Source: Candidatus Parcubacteria bacterium (GTDB taxonomy: Bacteria > Patescibacteriota > Minisyncoccia > Phycocordibacterales > Zambryskibacteraceae). Taken from it: a stretch of 11,148 nt of DNA. Shown here in pieces: positions 9,742 to 11,148 of the stretch. Where the stretch lies: positions 1 through 11,148 of the forward strand of contig JAIFWR010000013.1 in NCBI GenBank assembly GCA_019661805.1, in the 5' to 3' direction. How positions within the stretch are numbered: position 1 is the first letter of the stretch; every line of letters begins with the position of its first letter. The notes beneath the pieces were generated by a model. The model was not told where the DNA came from, searched no databases, and saw only the letters and a list, made by a program, of their open reading frames with translations. Position numbers and translations under genes: made by a program.

Positions 9742-11148
9742 GTGAAAATTCTTTACTCATATCTCAAGAAATACTGGAAGCTTTGCGTTTTCGTGCTTGT
9801 CCTGGCGGCCGTCAACCAGGTCTTCTCACTCTTCGAGCCGATCATCTTCCAGAAGATCATCGACCAGTATGCGCTCCGCTTCCATGAGATTACCCGGACC
9901 GCTTTCTTCAGAGGGACGGGAATTCTCCTCCTTGTGTTCGTCGGTAATGCCTTTGTCTCCCGTATCGCGAAGAACTTCCAAGACTACTACTTGAACACCG
10001 TGAGCCAGCGCTCTGGGGCCGACATGTATCGTGAGGGCGTGAAGCACTCGCTCGACCTGCCGTACGCGGTCTTTGAAGACGAGCGGAGCGGCGAGACCCT
10101 AGGCAAGCTCCAGAAGGCGCGCCAGGACACCGAGAAGCTCGTCATCGACACTATAAATGTAGTCTTTATGTCGGTGGTGATCCTCGCCTTCATCTTGGTG
10201 TATGCCGCGCTCGTCTACTGGCTTATCCCATTCATCTTTGTGGGCATGATTGCGATTGTGAGCACGATTACCCTCATATTCTCGAAGAAGATTAAGACCA
10301 TCCAACAGACAATTGTCGCGGAGACCACGGCGCTTGCGGGAGCGACGACCGAATCCTTGCGGAACATCGAGCTCGTGAAGGCGCTCGGCCTCGCGCGCCA
10401 AGAGGTTGGGCGTTTGAACGGAGTGACGGAGAAGATTCTCGCTCTTGAGTTGAAGAAGCTCCGCTACCTGCGCATGCTCGACTTCGTGCAGGGGACAGTG
10501 ACGAACTTCATCCGCGCCGGGCTCTACTTCTTCCTCTTCTATCTTATCTTCACAGAGAAGATTTCCTTCGGCCAGTATCTCTCACTCAACATCTACTCCT
10601 TCTGGCTCTTCTTCCCCATGGCGCAGATTACGAGCTTCATCTCGACGTACCGCCAGGCGGAAGCCTCTCTCGCAAATTACTCGAAGCTTATGGCCACTCC
10701 CCCTGAGCCAAAAGCCGCAGCACCTACAGAGCTTGGTCCTGTCACGAGGCTTGAGTTTAAGGATGTCTCCTTCGGGTATCGCTCGGCCACTACTCCAGCC
10801 ATTGCTGGTATCTCGTATGAGGCGGCGCGCGGCGAGACCATCGCCTTCGTGGGCCCGTCTGGCTCGGGCAAGACCTCGCTTGTGAAGCTTCTTGTTGGCC
10901 TCTATGAGCCCACAAGCGGCACAATTCTCTACAACGGCGTCTCCTACAGCGATATCGATAAAGAAGAACTTCGTGCACAGATTGGCTTCGTGACGCAGGA
11001 TACCCAGCTCTTCTCGGGCACGATTCGTGAGAATCTCTTGTTCGTCAATCCCGCTGCGACCGACGAAGAGTGCCTCGATGCTCTGAACAAAGCCCAGTGC
11101 CAGAACCTTCTTGAACGTGGCGGCAAGGGCCTCGACACGGTTATTGGC
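9742..11148 (+). CDS. ABC exporter, fused membrane and ATPase domains (3' partial)
   Basis: 469 codons are visible and the frame is open to the window end. The N-terminal half is a six-helix type I exporter domain: hydrophobic segments at about 12-35, 55-75, 135-180 (two helices) and 255-300 (two helices), with a coupling region around T-E-S-L-R-N-I-E-L-V-K-A-L-G-L. The ATPase domain starts at about residue 337 (L-E-F-K-D-V-S-F-G-Y). Walker A is G-P-S-G-S-G-K-T-S at 371-379 and the Q-loop G-F-V-T-Q-D-T-Q-L-F-S is at 415-425. The signature LSGGQ, Walker B and H-loop lie beyond the window. Substrate unknown (lipid, peptide or drug exporter type). The start is GTG, since no upstream or nearby ATG fits and M-K-I-L-Y-S-Y-L-K-K-Y-W-K is a normal exporter N-terminus. 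Confidence 0.93.
   Translation, partial: MKILYSYLKKYWKLCVFVLVLAAVNQVFSLFEPIIFQKIIDQYALRFHEITRTAFFRGTGILLLVFVGNAFVSRIAKNFQDYYLNTVSQRSGADMYREGVKHSLDLPYAVFEDERSGETLGKLQKARQDTEKLVIDTINVVFMSVVILAFILVYAALVYWLIPFIFVGMIAIVSTITLIFSKKIKTIQQTIVAETTALAGATTESLRNIELVKALGLARQEVGRLNGVTEKILALELKKLRYLRMLDFVQGTVTNFIRAGLYFFLFYLIFTEKISFGQYLSLNIYSFWLFFPMAQITSFISTYRQAEASLANYSKLMATPPEPKAAAPTELGPVTRLEFKDVSFGYRSATTPAIAGISYEAARGETIAFVGPSGSGKTSLVKLLVGLYEPTSGTILYNGVSYSDIDKEELRAQIGFVTQDTQLFSGTIRENLLFVNPAATDEECLDALNKAQCQNLLERGGKGLDTVIG

Overview
The window looks like a compact bacterial chromosome segment from the Candidate Phyla Radiation (Patescibacteria/Parcubacteria type). This is an inference from gene content: a Ser/Thr-rich repeat fibre protein, a DUF5652-like two-helix membrane protein, a shortened FolD, small membrane proteins of the kind seen in Parcubacteria, intergenic gaps of only a few bases, and almost no Shine-Dalgarno sequences. 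GC is high in most genes and visibly lower in folD and the pseudouridine synthase gene. No insertion sequence, phage or CRISPR locus is visible.

Layout. 1-2556 is the 3' part of a large surface/fibre protein: nested repeats, a phage-appendage-like C-terminal module, a coiled coil and a Pro-rich tail. A small single-pass membrane protein follows (2569-2991). On the minus strand come folD (2999-3796), a DoxX-family membrane protein (3910-4314), mutM (4338-5201) and ruvA (5194-5772), with tRNA-Lys on the plus strand between folD and DoxX. rpsT (5810-6073) is divergent from ruvA. Two tandem tRNA-Arg genes (anticodons CCG and GCG) lie on the minus strand. Next is an isolated plus-strand unit with promoter, ribosome binding site, 38-codon very basic sORF and strong terminator (6267-6517). 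Then, on the minus strand, a two-helix membrane protein, an EMAP-II-type tRNA-binding protein, tRNA-Ser(TGA) and a DUF5652-like protein. ruvX (7685-8068) is divergent from the last and runs 10 bases into the convergent tRNA-Val gene. From 8193 everything is on the plus strand: tRNA-Leu(CAG), tRNA-Arg(TCT), an RluA/RluD-type pseudouridine synthase, rplS, tRNA-Leu(GAG), tRNA-His, and an ABC exporter cut off by the window end.

How the genes work together. Most of the content is housekeeping: DNA repair and recombination (ruvA, mutM, ruvX), translation (rpsT, rplS, eight tRNAs, a pseudouridine synthase, a tRNA-binding protein) and one-carbon metabolism (folD).

The most striking signal is how mRNAs appear to begin. 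Six genes have a TANNNT hexamer exactly 6 bases before ATG, and two more have one 7 bases before; none of these has a Shine-Dalgarno. This predicts leaderless transcripts. Three other genes start 1, 1 and 10 bases after the 3' end of a tRNA gene, so tRNA 3' processing itself would create a leaderless or nearly leaderless mRNA. The basic sORF is the clear exception, with a conventional 5' UTR and an AGGAG site.
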